DNA from: Bacteroidetes bacterium ADurb.Bin012
GTDB lineage: Bacteria; Bacteroidota; Bacteroidia; Bacteroidales; TTA-H9
DNA: 64,000 nucleotides
Direction of reading: 5' to 3'
Assembly (NCBI GenBank): GCA_002071415.1
Contig: MWFC01000001.1
Span: 1 to 64,000 of the forward strand
The notes under the pieces are model-generated. The model had not been told where the DNA came from, searched no databases, and was given only the letters and a program-made list of their open reading frames with translations. The position numbers and the translations under genes are program-made. Shown in pieces: positions 55,331 through 64,000 of this stretch (position 1 is the stretch's first letter; each line of letters begins with the position of its first letter).

Positions 55331-55517
55331 GGGGTTTAGTTTTTTAGTTAGAGTTTGTCAAACACTCATTGAAATTATTGGTAAAAGTATGAATTCAAAC
55401 GAAAGAAGAAAGAATTTTACGAAGATTTCCCGAAGTAACTTTCTCTTTAAAGCTGCATTTATAGAATTCTGCTGCTTTCTTACCACGACATCCTGCTTTT
55501 TTACCTTTCGTTCGTCG

Positions 55518-58500
55518 AAAGTCTTCTATTCCAATTTCTTATCAAACCACAACGGTCTGTCTCCATTCTTTTAGCGAATTCCCAATGTCTTCTATTCCAA
55601 TTTCTTATCAAACCACAACGCATGGTCGACACCTCTACAAGAGCGCATTAATGTCTTCTATTCCAATTTCTTATCAAACCACAACGGCATCGAAATGATA
55701 GTCATGCAAGGTCGTAATGTCTTCTATTCCAATTTCTTATCAAACCACAACAGATTCGACGAAATTGCGGACAATTCAGAAAATGTCTTCTATTCCAATT
55801 TCTTATCAAACCACAACGCAAAAGCACCAGCCGAGAAAGGAGGAGCGAATGTCTTCTATTCCAATTTCTTATCAAACCACAACGTGGAGGTGGAGGAGGA
55901 GGTGGTGGAGGCTAATGTCTTCTATTCCAATTTCTTATCAAACCACAACTGACAGTAAAATAACTCTACCGTTTTTTCAAATGTCTTCTATTCCAATTTC
56001 TTATCAAACCACAACCCGGCGGTGATTACATACCCACAGAAAGCCAATGTCTTCTATTCCAATTTCTTATCAAACCACAACGGTCCCAATAAAAAGTAAT
56101 CTTGCACCGAAAATGTCTTCTATTCCAATTTCTTATCAAACCACAACGGTGCACAGTGGGAAAAAGGAGTGACACAAAATGTCTTCTATTCCAATTTCTT
56201 ATCAAACCACAACGGTCATAGCATCGACCCACTGCTCGTATTTAATGTCTTCTATTCCAATTTCTTATCAAACCACAACGCTCTCTACGAAAGCCCAATC
56301 GTGTCGCAGAATGTCTTCTATTCCAATTTCTTATCAAACCACAACACTTTATCGCAAAGTGTCCGTACACCGATAAATGTCTTCTATTCCAATTTCTTAT
56401 CAAACCACAACCGCATGCTCCACCAACCATTCGTGTACCTCAATGTCTTCTATTCCAATTTCTTATCAAACCACAACAAACCGCTTTTTCTTCCTTGTCA
56501 AATTTCGAATGTCTTCTATTCCAATTTCTTATCAAACCACAACACGTCCCGGTTCATAAACGGACTATAAAGTAATGTCTTCTATTCCAATTTCTTATCA
56601 AACCACAACTACGATCGATGACGACTTTATTTATCCGAGTAATGTCTTCTATTCCAATTTCTTATCAAACCACAACGAGAGCCTGGAACGCAGAGAAAAA
56701 ATCCCAAATGTCTTCTATTCCAATTTCTTATCAAACCACAACTTAGAAGAGTTCCTTTTTTGCGTGACATAAAATGTCTTCTATTCCAATTTCTTATCAA
56801 ACCACAACCAATCATGGAATCAGTTTTTGGCGCAGGCAAATGTCTTCTATTCCAATTTCTTATCAAACCACAACTGGAGGAGGACGAAGTGCTGGATACA
56901 ACAAAATGTCTTCTATTCCAATTTCTTATCAAACCACAACAGTTGTTCATTAAGCGTTTCTGCGGCTTCTAATGTCTTCTATTCCAATTTCTTATCAAAC
57001 CACAACATAAGTTTTGCCCGACCTTGCCCCACCTTGAATGTCTTCTATTCCAATTTCTTATCAAACCACAACAGTGTTGCCGAGGGACTTACAGGTGCTT
57101 ATAATGTCTTCTATTCCAATTTCTTATCAAACCACAACATACACCGGTAGCAGAAATGCGGGAGCTAAAATGTCTTCTATTCCAATTTCTTATCAAACCA
57201 CAACTTAATGGATGAAGGGTTCGAAAAAGAGCTTAATGTCTTCTATTCCAATTTCTTATCAAACCACAACAAAGAAATATGAGCAGTGGGTAGATGCTAT
57301 GAATGTCTTCTATTCCAATTTCTTATCAAACCACAACATTTAGCGCTATATCTACGACAGCATCAGTAATGTCTTCTATTCCAATTTCTTATCAAACCAC
57401 AACAATAAATCAGAAATATCTGAAAATTGTGATAATGTCTTCTATTCCAATTTCTTATCAAACCACAACTATCCGTTGTTTGCTGATGCTATTGAGGAAA
57501 ATGTCTTCTATTCCAATTTCTTATCAAACCACAACTATCGTAGCATAGTCGCCGGTTTCCTCCGTTAATGTCTTCTATTCCAATTTCTTATCAAACCACA
57601 ACTATCGTAGCATAGTCGCCGGTTTCCTCCGTTAATGTCTTCTATTCCAATTTCTTATCAAACCACAACGGCGCATACTTTTATAATAATTCAATTGGTA
57701 ATGTCTTCTATTCCAATTTCTTATCAAACCACAACACCTCTACGTATTCGCCAAGGTCATTCCATAATGTCTTCTATTCCAATTTCTTATCAAACCACAA
57801 CAGAGTTGTCTTTAGATGGTATATAAGTGTTAATGTCTTCTATTCCAATTTCTTATCAAACCACAACATTATATTATGTGGGACAGGGATAGGTGTGAAT
57901 GTCTTCTATTCCAATTTCTTATCAAACCACAACGGGCGCTTTACCTACAAATTTAACATATTTAATGTCTTCTATTCCAATTTCTTATCAAACCACAACA
58001 CAGGCTTTATATTGTAATCCGCAAAAAATAATGTCTTCTATTCCAATTTCTTATCAAACCACAACCTACGTTATACGAGATTTTATAGCCATTAAAATGT
58101 CTTCTATTCCAATTTCTTATCAAACCACAACGGGCGCTTTACCTACAAATTTAACATATTAATGTCTTCTATTCCAATTTCTTATCAAACCACAACGAAA
58201 AATTAAATGACATTTTAACTGATATTAATGTCTTCTATTCCAATTTCTTATCAAACCACAACGTCCATTAAATTTTGCTATATAAATTAATTAATGTCTT
58301 CTATTCCAATTTCTTATCAAACCACAACAGCGAAAAATTAAATAAAAAAGGTTTTTTAATGTCTTCTATTCCAATTTCTTATCAAACCACAACTCTTTGC
58401 AGGACATTTATATAAACTAAAAGAATGTCTTCTATTCCAATTTCTTATCAAACCACAACATATTTTAAAAAGGTATTTCAGTATTTTTTAATGTCTTCTA

Positions 58501-58855
58501 TTCCAATTTCTTATCAAACCACAACTTCTAAAACTATAACTTGATCTTCGTTTTCAATGTCTTCTATTCCAATTTCTTATCAAACCACAACTATCAGGAT
58601 GGGTGCTTCACGGGGCTAAGTAATGTCTTCTATTCCAATTTCTTATCAAACCACAACCGCTGCACGATAATGATTTCTTAGCTTCTCAATGTCTTCTATT
58701 CCAATTTCTTATCAAACCACAACATTAAGCCTATTAAGGTGTATTCCTCTTCAAATGTCTTCTATTCCAATTTCTTATCAAACCACAACAGAACCTTTGA
58801 CGTATAAGGCAGTACCTTAAATGTCTTCTATTCCAATTTCTTATCAAACCACAAC
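55518..58855 (-). CRISPR. Type II-C CRISPR array, 51 repeats and 50 spacers
   Basis: Counting the repeat by its GTCTTC core gives 51 copies of a 36-bp repeat with a 66-bp period (spacers mostly 30 bp, a few 29 or 31). On the minus strand the repeat begins GTTGTGGTTTGAT and ends AGAAGACATT, the usual orientation of GTTGTG-type II-C repeats, so crRNAs should be read leftwards from the cas side. Copies are almost identical; the one at 55518 differs in its terminal bases, marking the old (trailer) end. The leader therefore lies next to cas2. Two spacers occur twice (57536-57566 and 57603-57633; 57934-57963 and 58132-58160). Confidence 0.99.
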
Positions 58856-58985
58856 AGACTTAGCCAAAAACCAAGTAAAATCAAGGCTTTTCCGATCAAT
58901 TTAGGATAAAAAAATTGCATAAACTCTTAAGAAAACATTTATCAACCTTTGGTTTTTCAGTTTTGTTAATGAACGTTTGGCAAAA
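58856..58985 (-). promoter_or_regulatory. CRISPR leader region
   Basis: The 130-bp AT-rich stretch between cas2 and the first (newest) repeat is the expected leader position when the array is read on the minus strand. I could not find a clear TAnnTTTG promoter element. A short segment, TTTATCAACC, faintly resembles part of the repeat, but no anti-repeat long enough for a tracrRNA is visible. Confidence 0.6.
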
Positions 58986-59342
58986 TTAAAAAAATTCAAG
59001 TTGCCTTGGTCCTTCAGGTAAAAATTTTTCCGTTTTACCGAAAAAATTATAAATTTCACCATATTGCTTGTCGGTAACCATCAAGATACTTACTTGACCT
59101 TTTACCGGGATTATGCTTTTCACCCGCTTTACATGAACCTCGGCATTCTCACGGCTTGGGCAGTGCCGTGTATATACCGAATATTGCATCATATTGAAGC
59201 CATCTTTTTCCAGATTTTTGCGAAAGCGTGTAGCTTCTTTTATTTCTTTTTTAGTTCCTACGGGTAAATCGAAAAATACAAATAACCACATAACCTGATA
59301 TGCATTAAGTCGTTCAAATAATATCTCTAAAATGTATATCAT
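58986..59342 (-). CDS. cas2: CRISPR-associated endoribonuclease Cas2
   Basis: 118 residues. Cas2 core: WLFVFFDLPVGTKKE (metal Asp in FDLP), NMMQYSVYTRHCPSRENAEVH and IPVKGQVSILMVTDKQYG. An N-terminal stretch of about 17 residues precedes the usual start; a start at the Met at residue 18 (ATG near 59291) is possible, but the 4-base overlap with cas1 supports the longer form. Cas2 dimers bridge two Cas1 dimers in spacer acquisition. It is the last gene before the array. Confidence 0.95.
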   Translation of the reverse strand: MIYILEILFERLNAYQVMWLFVFFDLPVGTKKEIKEATRFRKNLEKDGFNMMQYSVYTRHCPSRENAEVHVKRVKSIIPVKGQVSILMVTDKQYGEIYNFFGKTEKFLPEGPRQLEFF

Positions 59343-60223
59343 TTAAAATCAGGGAATGACAGCTTCCTTTGTTTTCCACCATAGCATCTGGCAAGTGAGG
59401 CACTCGATTGCTGCATGGCTAACATAAGCGGCCTCGTAGTCTTTTCCAAATTTACATCTCGTGCTAACAATTGAATAGCCATCTGTTTAAATTCTTTATC
59501 GGGTTCAGGTTTATCTGTTTTATACCAAACCTCATAAACCAATTCATCTACATATACTCGATAGGGTTCCATCATATCGTCGGCAAGACAAAATGCGTTA
59601 TAGCGATTGCTATGGAATATTCCAAGAGTTGAAAGAAGGCCGGAACCAGCCAATGCTCGAGCCATTGCTGAACGAATGATAATGTAACCATAATTTAGCA
59701 ATGAATTGGGTGGTGGCCCAAAACGGTCGCGTATAAAACCCGATCCCCACAGCTCATGCCAGTAATATTTTGCCGCTAAAGCTTCCCTATTGCTCGTATC
59801 GCCACTCATAACTTCATTGGCAAAAATCTTTAAAGGCTGATCATTTTTATTTAATTTATGTAATAAGGCAGCCTGGTTTCGGATTTTGCAAGTAATGACA
59901 TTTTTCCATAAATTTTTTTTTAGAGGTTCGGAAGCTTCTATCTGAGTATGAAAAATTTCGGTTTGGACCTGATTACTGTCAAGGTTTAGCAACATGCCGG
60001 TAGGCAAATATTTTTCGTCGCAAAAAATAATTGCCGCGTTATTCGAATTTAAAGCCGTAATAAGTTGCACGCTTATCGTTACATAACGATTTTCGATTAT
60101 CAAATAGCCTATGTCTTCGATAGGTGCAGTTTTTTTAATTCCTTCCTTATCGGTAAAAACTAATTGATTATTATTCAAGTTTAAATGCCCTGCATTCTGT
60201 ATGCAAAGAGTGCGCTTTATCAT
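59339..60223 (-). CDS. cas1: CRISPR-associated endonuclease Cas1 (type II)
   Basis: 294 residues, typical for type II-C Cas1. Metal-binding residues are visible as Glu in NREALAAKYYW, His in GIFHSNRYNAFCLADD and the acidic residues in DDMMEPYRVYVDELV. Cas1 integrates spacer DNA into the leader end of the array. It overlaps cas9 by 4 bases and cas2 by 4 bases, so the adaptation genes are coupled to the effector. Confidence 0.97.
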   Translation of the reverse strand: MIKRTLCIQNAGHLNLNNNQLVFTDKEGIKKTAPIEDIGYLIIENRYVTISVQLITALNSNNAAIIFCDEKYLPTGMLLNLDSNQVQTEIFHTQIEASEPLKKNLWKNVITCKIRNQAALLHKLNKNDQPLKIFANEVMSGDTSNREALAAKYYWHELWGSGFIRDRFGPPPNSLLNYGYIIIRSAMARALAGSGLLSTLGIFHSNRYNAFCLADDMMEPYRVYVDELVYEVWYKTDKPEPDKEFKQMAIQLLARDVNLEKTTRPLMLAMQQSSASLARCYGGKQRKLSFPDFK

Positions 60224-63200
60224 TTAATAATCTTATTAACAGTACCATCCATATTTATTTTTACTTTTATGGGTTGGTGCCTTTCCCAACTTCTTAAACT
60301 TTGTATTCTTAATTCTTCCTCGGGATTCTTAATAGTGGAAGCCAAGTGATGCCTGAATGTCAGGAAAATTCCTCCTTCTGTTGATGATATCTTCTGCACA
60401 CGGTATAAATATTTGCTTAACTCTTCATAGGGGATTTTCATATCTTCGGATATATCGGAGGCATAAAGATAATTAAATATGAACATATCGTTTTCCTGCA
60501 CGGTGGCAATTATTTGTGAACCATCAGGCGGAAGCTGATATAATGGCTGTTTGTGACGCAAGCGATTTACAGCATCCCAAAACTTGACCATCTCAAATTT
60601 TAGATTCCCTTCTACATCTTTGTAAATAATGCAATGATGATTATTTCTGGGATCAACATAGCAATTTATATTTGGCTTTAATTTAACAGCATTTCCCTTA
60701 TATTCAAAAATTCTAACTGTATATACAGGAACAGGATCACCTCCTTTGCGATTTGGAAGCCGTATAGCAGGATTTTTATCCTTATCGAAAAAGAAGCCAT
60801 TTGGGATATTATAAGGTTTTGAAATATCGATATTAAATACATTTTGAAGTCGGTTTTCAATTAGCTTCTTAATAGTAGTATCAACGATTTTCGCTACGTG
60901 TTTATGATCTTTTATTTCGGTAATATTACATCTTACATGATATTGTTGTGGTTTAATACCTGGTAGATATTTAGCAGCCGATACTATTTTACCTTCTCCC
61001 TGGTCAAGAATATAACCTCCATAGAATGTATCTTTGTGAAGTTGCCCTTTTACCGAATATCCTTTGGAAACATAAGTATCATGATTTTTACGAATTCTCT
61101 TATAAACAGGCACCAAAACTCTATAGTTAGTTCGATAAGATACCAAAATTTTTGAAATTGCTTCTTTTACAGCATTTTGAAAGTGTGGGTTAGGTTGTTC
61201 GAATTTGGGTTTTGGAGCCAAATTACGTTGTTTATTTTTGAGATTACCAAAATAAGTAGATAGTTTTTGATAGTAACTTGTAGTAGCAGAAGCAATTACA
61301 ATGGCGTCAATGGCATGATGACGCTGGTCTTCACGATTTTTCTTCGGATCAATAATAATTTCTCCCGTCTCGGTATCCACCCTAATCAAACTTTCAATTA
61401 TTTTTTCGTTATTATTTTTATCGATAATGGGCTTAGGATTTTCAATAGGTTGAAAATTAATGATTTCCTGTATTTTAAAATAAATAAAGTAACGCCCTGG
61501 TGCAACATCGGCTTTTAATTTCCAATTGTAGTCCATATCGGGACAAAATATGCCCTGGCTATCCACAGTTCCATTTAGTGTATAATAGTTTTCAGGAGGA
61601 CGAGGTAAATTAAGTGCCGGTAAAAAATCAGCATTATTTACATCAAAGTCTAATAATGCAGTATAAAACCCGTTGATTAGTTGAGCTTCACAGGAATAAA
61701 TGGATGATATAAATTTTTGATTTGAAACTCTACCTTGGATGCTTATTTTATTTTCATTCTTTCTATTATCATTAATATCATTTTGTTTGATTTCAGCTTT
61801 GATTACAGGAATTATAGCCCAATAATATCCATCTTCTATTATTTTGTTCGTATTGAAATTAATTCCATGACTTTCGTTAATGAATCTTTTTTTCTTGAGA
61901 TTACCCTTAATAATTATTACATTTTCGCTAATTTGGGGTTGAGGAGTAAACCTTGGAATGAATTCCTGTGCAGCCTGAGCTTTTATAAAGGCCCAATATT
62001 TCCCAGTTTCAAAGCCATTTGCAGGAATTTTTAGTGAGGCATAGTATTTACTATCTGATTCAAAATAGAATTTATTCCCAGTCTCTTTTTTTATTTCACC
62101 AGGTATGGCTAACTCATTATCCATTGGTATGGGTTTGAAATTTATTTTTGGGATGGCTTTTTTAACATGATTGTTTTCATCAACGATAAGATAATGAATA
62201 GTTGGTTCGCTTTCGTTTATATTTAAATCATTCAAGGGAATATCGGTTATAGGTTCACTAAGAATATCGTTTAGTCCCCATAATCGGCGTAAATCGGCTA
62301 TAAGTTGGCCAGGGAATGACCTAACGTCGTCGCATATTTCCCTTAAGATTTGTACTGATTTTTTGCTGATATAACGTGTGTCGTTGAGTTGTCGTTGAAT
62401 AAAATCGTCAAGCATAGCGGGTTTTTTTGAAGTAAAACGCCTTGCTTTTTTATAGGGCAAGATTTGGAAGACTCTTTGCTCGATTTCTTCCCATGAATCA
62501 GCATTCCATAAAGATTTACTACTGTTTTTTAAATAAAACTGATAAGGTGTCAATTCACCTTTCGAACGATTGAAATTGGCTTCACATAGAGTTTTATTTC
62601 CGAATGAATCGTCTAAACTAACGGAATAGGGTATAATATGTTCAATTTGGAAAAAATTATGAGGCCCAAGCAAATCGGAAAGGCGAATGGTTTTACCCGT
62701 ATAGGGACAGATTACGATACCATTTTTCTGTTCGATTTCACTATAAAGTAGATACTTAATGATGTTATCACGTGAAGGTTTTAAGCCTGCTTCAATGATT
62801 CTTTCGCGAGCTTCCTTATTTTTTTGTTCATTAATTGCATTTTCTTTTCTGATTTCCTGTCGCCTTTTTTTATTGTTTTTCAAATCGCGTCCAACCTCAA
62901 CATGGATGCGATCAAAACAGAAATCTGGCCCAAATTCGGGCATACTACGATATTTTTTCAGTAGATAATTTACGAGCCGGCGCATTTCATTTAGCCCAAT
63001 TTGGACAAGTGGATTTCTTAAATTCTCGACAGGTGAAATGTAATCTCCCTTTTTCTCTGGACCTACCTCCCGACTGGGATGGTATAATTTTAAAAAGGCT
63101 TTATCATTAGGGTTAAATCCAAAATTATTAACAGTGCTCGAAAGGTATTCTTTTATATTCTGAATAATTTCGCCTTCATGATATTTTTTGCCATTGCAAA

Positions 63201-64000
63201 GATCTTTGATAAATTGTTCTATATCACTATGATAATCTTTAAAATATTCCCATCTGCTGCCAAAAGTGTTTTTGATCCCTCCAAGCAAGACGGCTTGTTG
63301 AAAAATAAATCCCTTTTCAAGGAAAGGCAGTATGTTATGAATAGCTTTTAATGAGATTGATGCATACCCATCTTCAAGTGTAATTTTTGCGCTTTTTTGG
63401 GCTTTTTCTTCAGTGAAATGGTATTTTTTTATGAGCCGTTGGGTCAAAAGTTCTTCATCTTCAAAAAACATGAAATCATGCCATATTTCATGTTTATTCT
63501 GCACCCATATCTCAGTAGGAAACAAACTTTTTAATTTTTTTATAGTAGGACATCCAGAAACTTTTTGGTCTGCATCGTAATTGAAATATTCATTTTGCAG
63601 CTTTAAGGCATCAATAATAACTTTAAAGTCGAAAACTTTATCCTGATATGATATTACATTTAAAACAGTTTGCCGCTGACTAGCATCAAGCGGTTGTTCC
63701 TTTCGACCGTATCGTATATTATTTATCAATTGCCATGCTCTATATAGTTCGAAATCAGGATGAGAAATTGGACAAGGGGTAGGCCCGGTTTCTATCCATT
63801 TGTTGGTAGTTTTATCAAACATTATTCTCTTTTCGAAAGTACATTTTGACAAAAGATGTTTTTGTGATCTTAATGGCCGTTGCCAGAATAAAAGACTATC
63901 CTGACTTCTATATAATATTTCATGAGTTTCGTCATTAATTTCGATTCGTCCCCCAAAAAGAGTTTTTAAGGAGATCTGTTGTGCAACTTTTATGGTTTTC
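60220..64000 (-). CDS. cas9: CRISPR-associated endonuclease Cas9 (type II-C), N-terminus beyond window
   Basis: About 1,259 residues are visible; the frame is open at the right edge, so RuvC-I and part of the bridge helix/REC lobe are missing. The TTG at 63852 is not the start: upstream codons continue the Cas9 sequence (LFWQRPLRSQKHLL). RuvC-II is IHVEVGRDLKNN, the HNH nuclease (62560-62661) has FQIEHIIPYS, NKTLCEAN and NRSKGE, and RuvC-III (61303-61320) is HHAIDA. Between HNH and RuvC-III lie about 300 extra residues (61340-62265); the His-to-His distance is 440 residues, against 143 in S. pyogenes Cas9 (H840 to H983). The C-terminal part (wedge/PAM-interacting) is intact to the stop codon. 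Confidence 0.96.
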   Translation of the reverse strand, partial: KTIKVAQQISLKTLFGGRIEINDETHEILYRSQDSLLFWQRPLRSQKHLLSKCTFEKRIMFDKTTNKWIETGPTPCPISHPDFELYRAWQLINNIRYGRKEQPLDASQRQTVLNVISYQDKVFDFKVIIDALKLQNEYFNYDADQKVSGCPTIKKLKSLFPTEIWVQNKHEIWHDFMFFEDEELLTQRLIKKYHFTEEKAQKSAKITLEDGYASISLKAIHNILPFLEKGFIFQQAVLLGGIKNTFGSRWEYFKDYHSDIEQFIKDLCNGKKYHEGEIIQNIKEYLSSTVNNFGFNPNDKAFLKLYHPSREVGPEKKGDYISPVENLRNPLVQIGLNEMRRLVNYLLKKYRSMPEFGPDFCFDRIHVEVGRDLKNNKKRRQEIRKENAINEQKNKEARERIIEAGLKPSRDNIIKYLLYSEIEQKNGIVICPYTGKTIRLSDLLGPHNFFQIEHIIPYSVSLDDSFGNKTLCEANFNRSKGELTPYQFYLKNSSKSLWNADSWEEIEQRVFQILPYKKARRFTSKKPAMLDDFIQRQLNDTRYISKKSVQILREICDDVRSFPGQLIADLRRLWGLNDILSEPITDIPLNDLNINESEPTIHYLIVDENNHVKKAIPKINFKPIPMDNELAIPGEIKKETGNKFYFESDSKYYASLKIPANGFETGKYWAFIKAQAAQEFIPRFTPQPQISENVIIIKGNLKKKRFINESHGINFNTNKIIEDGYYWAIIPVIKAEIKQNDINDNRKNENKISIQGRVSNQKFISSIYSCEAQLINGFYTALLDFDVNNADFLPALNLPRPPENYYTLNGTVDSQGIFCPDMDYNWKLKADVAPGRYFIYFKIQEIINFQPIENPKPIIDKNNNEKIIESLIRVDTETGEIIIDPKKNREDQRHHAIDAIVIASATTSYYQKLSTYFGNLKNKQRNLAPKPKFEQPNPHFQNAVKEAISKILVSYRTNYRVLVPVYKRIRKNHDTYVSKGYSVKGQLHKDTFYGGYILDQGEGKIVSAAKYLPGIKPQQYHVRCNITEIKDHKHVAKIVDTTIKKLIENRLQNVFNIDISKPYNIPNGFFFDKDKNPAIRLPNRKGGDPVPVYTVRIFEYKGNAVKLKPNINCYVDPRNNHHCIIYKDVEGNLKFEMVKFWDAVNRLRHKQPLYQLPPDGSQIIATVQENDMFIFNYLYASDISEDMKIPYEELSKYLYRVQKISSTEGGIFLTFRHHLASTIKNPEEELRIQSLRSWERHQPIKVKINMDGTVNKIIK

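Noticed and set aside
55380-55517. Basic peptide frame (KGKKAGCRGKKAAEF) on the minus strand beyond the trailer
   Set aside because: It has no start codon, begins after a stop codon inside the repeat, and is better explained by a decayed repeat and flanking DNA.
55695-58162. Many ORFs inside the array encoding repeated peptides such as SSIPISYQTTT or NVFYSNFLSNHN and CGLIRNWNRRH
   Set aside because: They are the CRISPR repeat translated in different frames with a 66-bp period; no start or ribosome-binding context fits a protein.
58930-58955. Segment TTTATCAACC in the leader as a tracrRNA anti-repeat
   Set aside because: Only about ten bases resemble the repeat, and the GTTGTGG-pairing part is absent.

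Overview
The window is about 64 kb of low-GC chromosome from a member of the Bacteroidota, most likely Bacteroidales or a close relative. Evidence: promoter -7 elements of the TAnnTTTG type, a C-terminal Por/type IX secretion sorting domain, TonB receptors with carboxypeptidase-regulatory N-domains, DUF5686, DUF2851 and DUF4833 proteins, a bacterial serine palmitoyltransferase, and a type II-C CRISPR system with a GTTGTG-type repeat. Most of the window is ordinary chromosomal housekeeping. All family calls were made by eye, without database searches.

Layout. 1-0.7 kb: the start of a TonB receptor read leftwards behind a TPP riboswitch. 0.7-10.6 kb: aroQ, two secreted proteins, an S9 dipeptidyl peptidase, a sirtuin, rubredoxin, ApbE, an rRNA/tRNA 2'-O-methyltransferase and the rpsF-rpsR-rplI operon. 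10.7-26.3 kb: UDP-GlcNAc 2-epimerase, an NSS sodium symporter with a previously unlisted 49-residue partner, DUF2851, a geranylgeranyl-reductase-like flavoprotein, an RRM protein, a thioesterase, fabG, a VWA-like membrane protein, an M48 protease, DUF5686 and DUF4833.

26.4-39 kb is a co-directional lipid region on the minus strand. It holds serine palmitoyltransferase, two tandem GNAT-fold proteins (candidate ceramide synthases), two CDP-alcohol phosphatidyltransferases, two nucleotidyltransferases, a flippase-like protein, a HAD phosphatase, an ATP-grasp enzyme, a TetR regulator, a LysE-like transporter and myo-inositol-1-phosphate synthase. Together they suggest synthesis of inositol-containing (sphingo)lipids. 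One of the two CDP-alcohol transferases lacks the fourth catalytic Asp.

39-53.6 kb: an RsmI-like methylase, a Thr/Ser dehydratase and dnaA; then a TonB receptor with an FMN riboswitch, promoter and attenuator hairpin all visible; an M1 peptidase carrying a type IX sorting domain; a diacylglycerol kinase translationally coupled to an LtaS-like phosphotransferase; a lipoprotein; and ychF. 53.9-55.3 kb is mobile debris: a frameshifted IS110 transposase remnant and a pRiA4b ORF-3-like gene.

55.5-64 kb is a type II-C CRISPR-Cas locus: 51 repeats and 50 spacers, cas2, cas1 and a cas9 whose first part, including RuvC-I, lies beyond the right edge. The cas9 carries about 300 extra residues between HNH and RuvC-III, made of about four similar beta-rich units. 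That insertion is the most unusual feature of the window. No convincing tracrRNA is visible.
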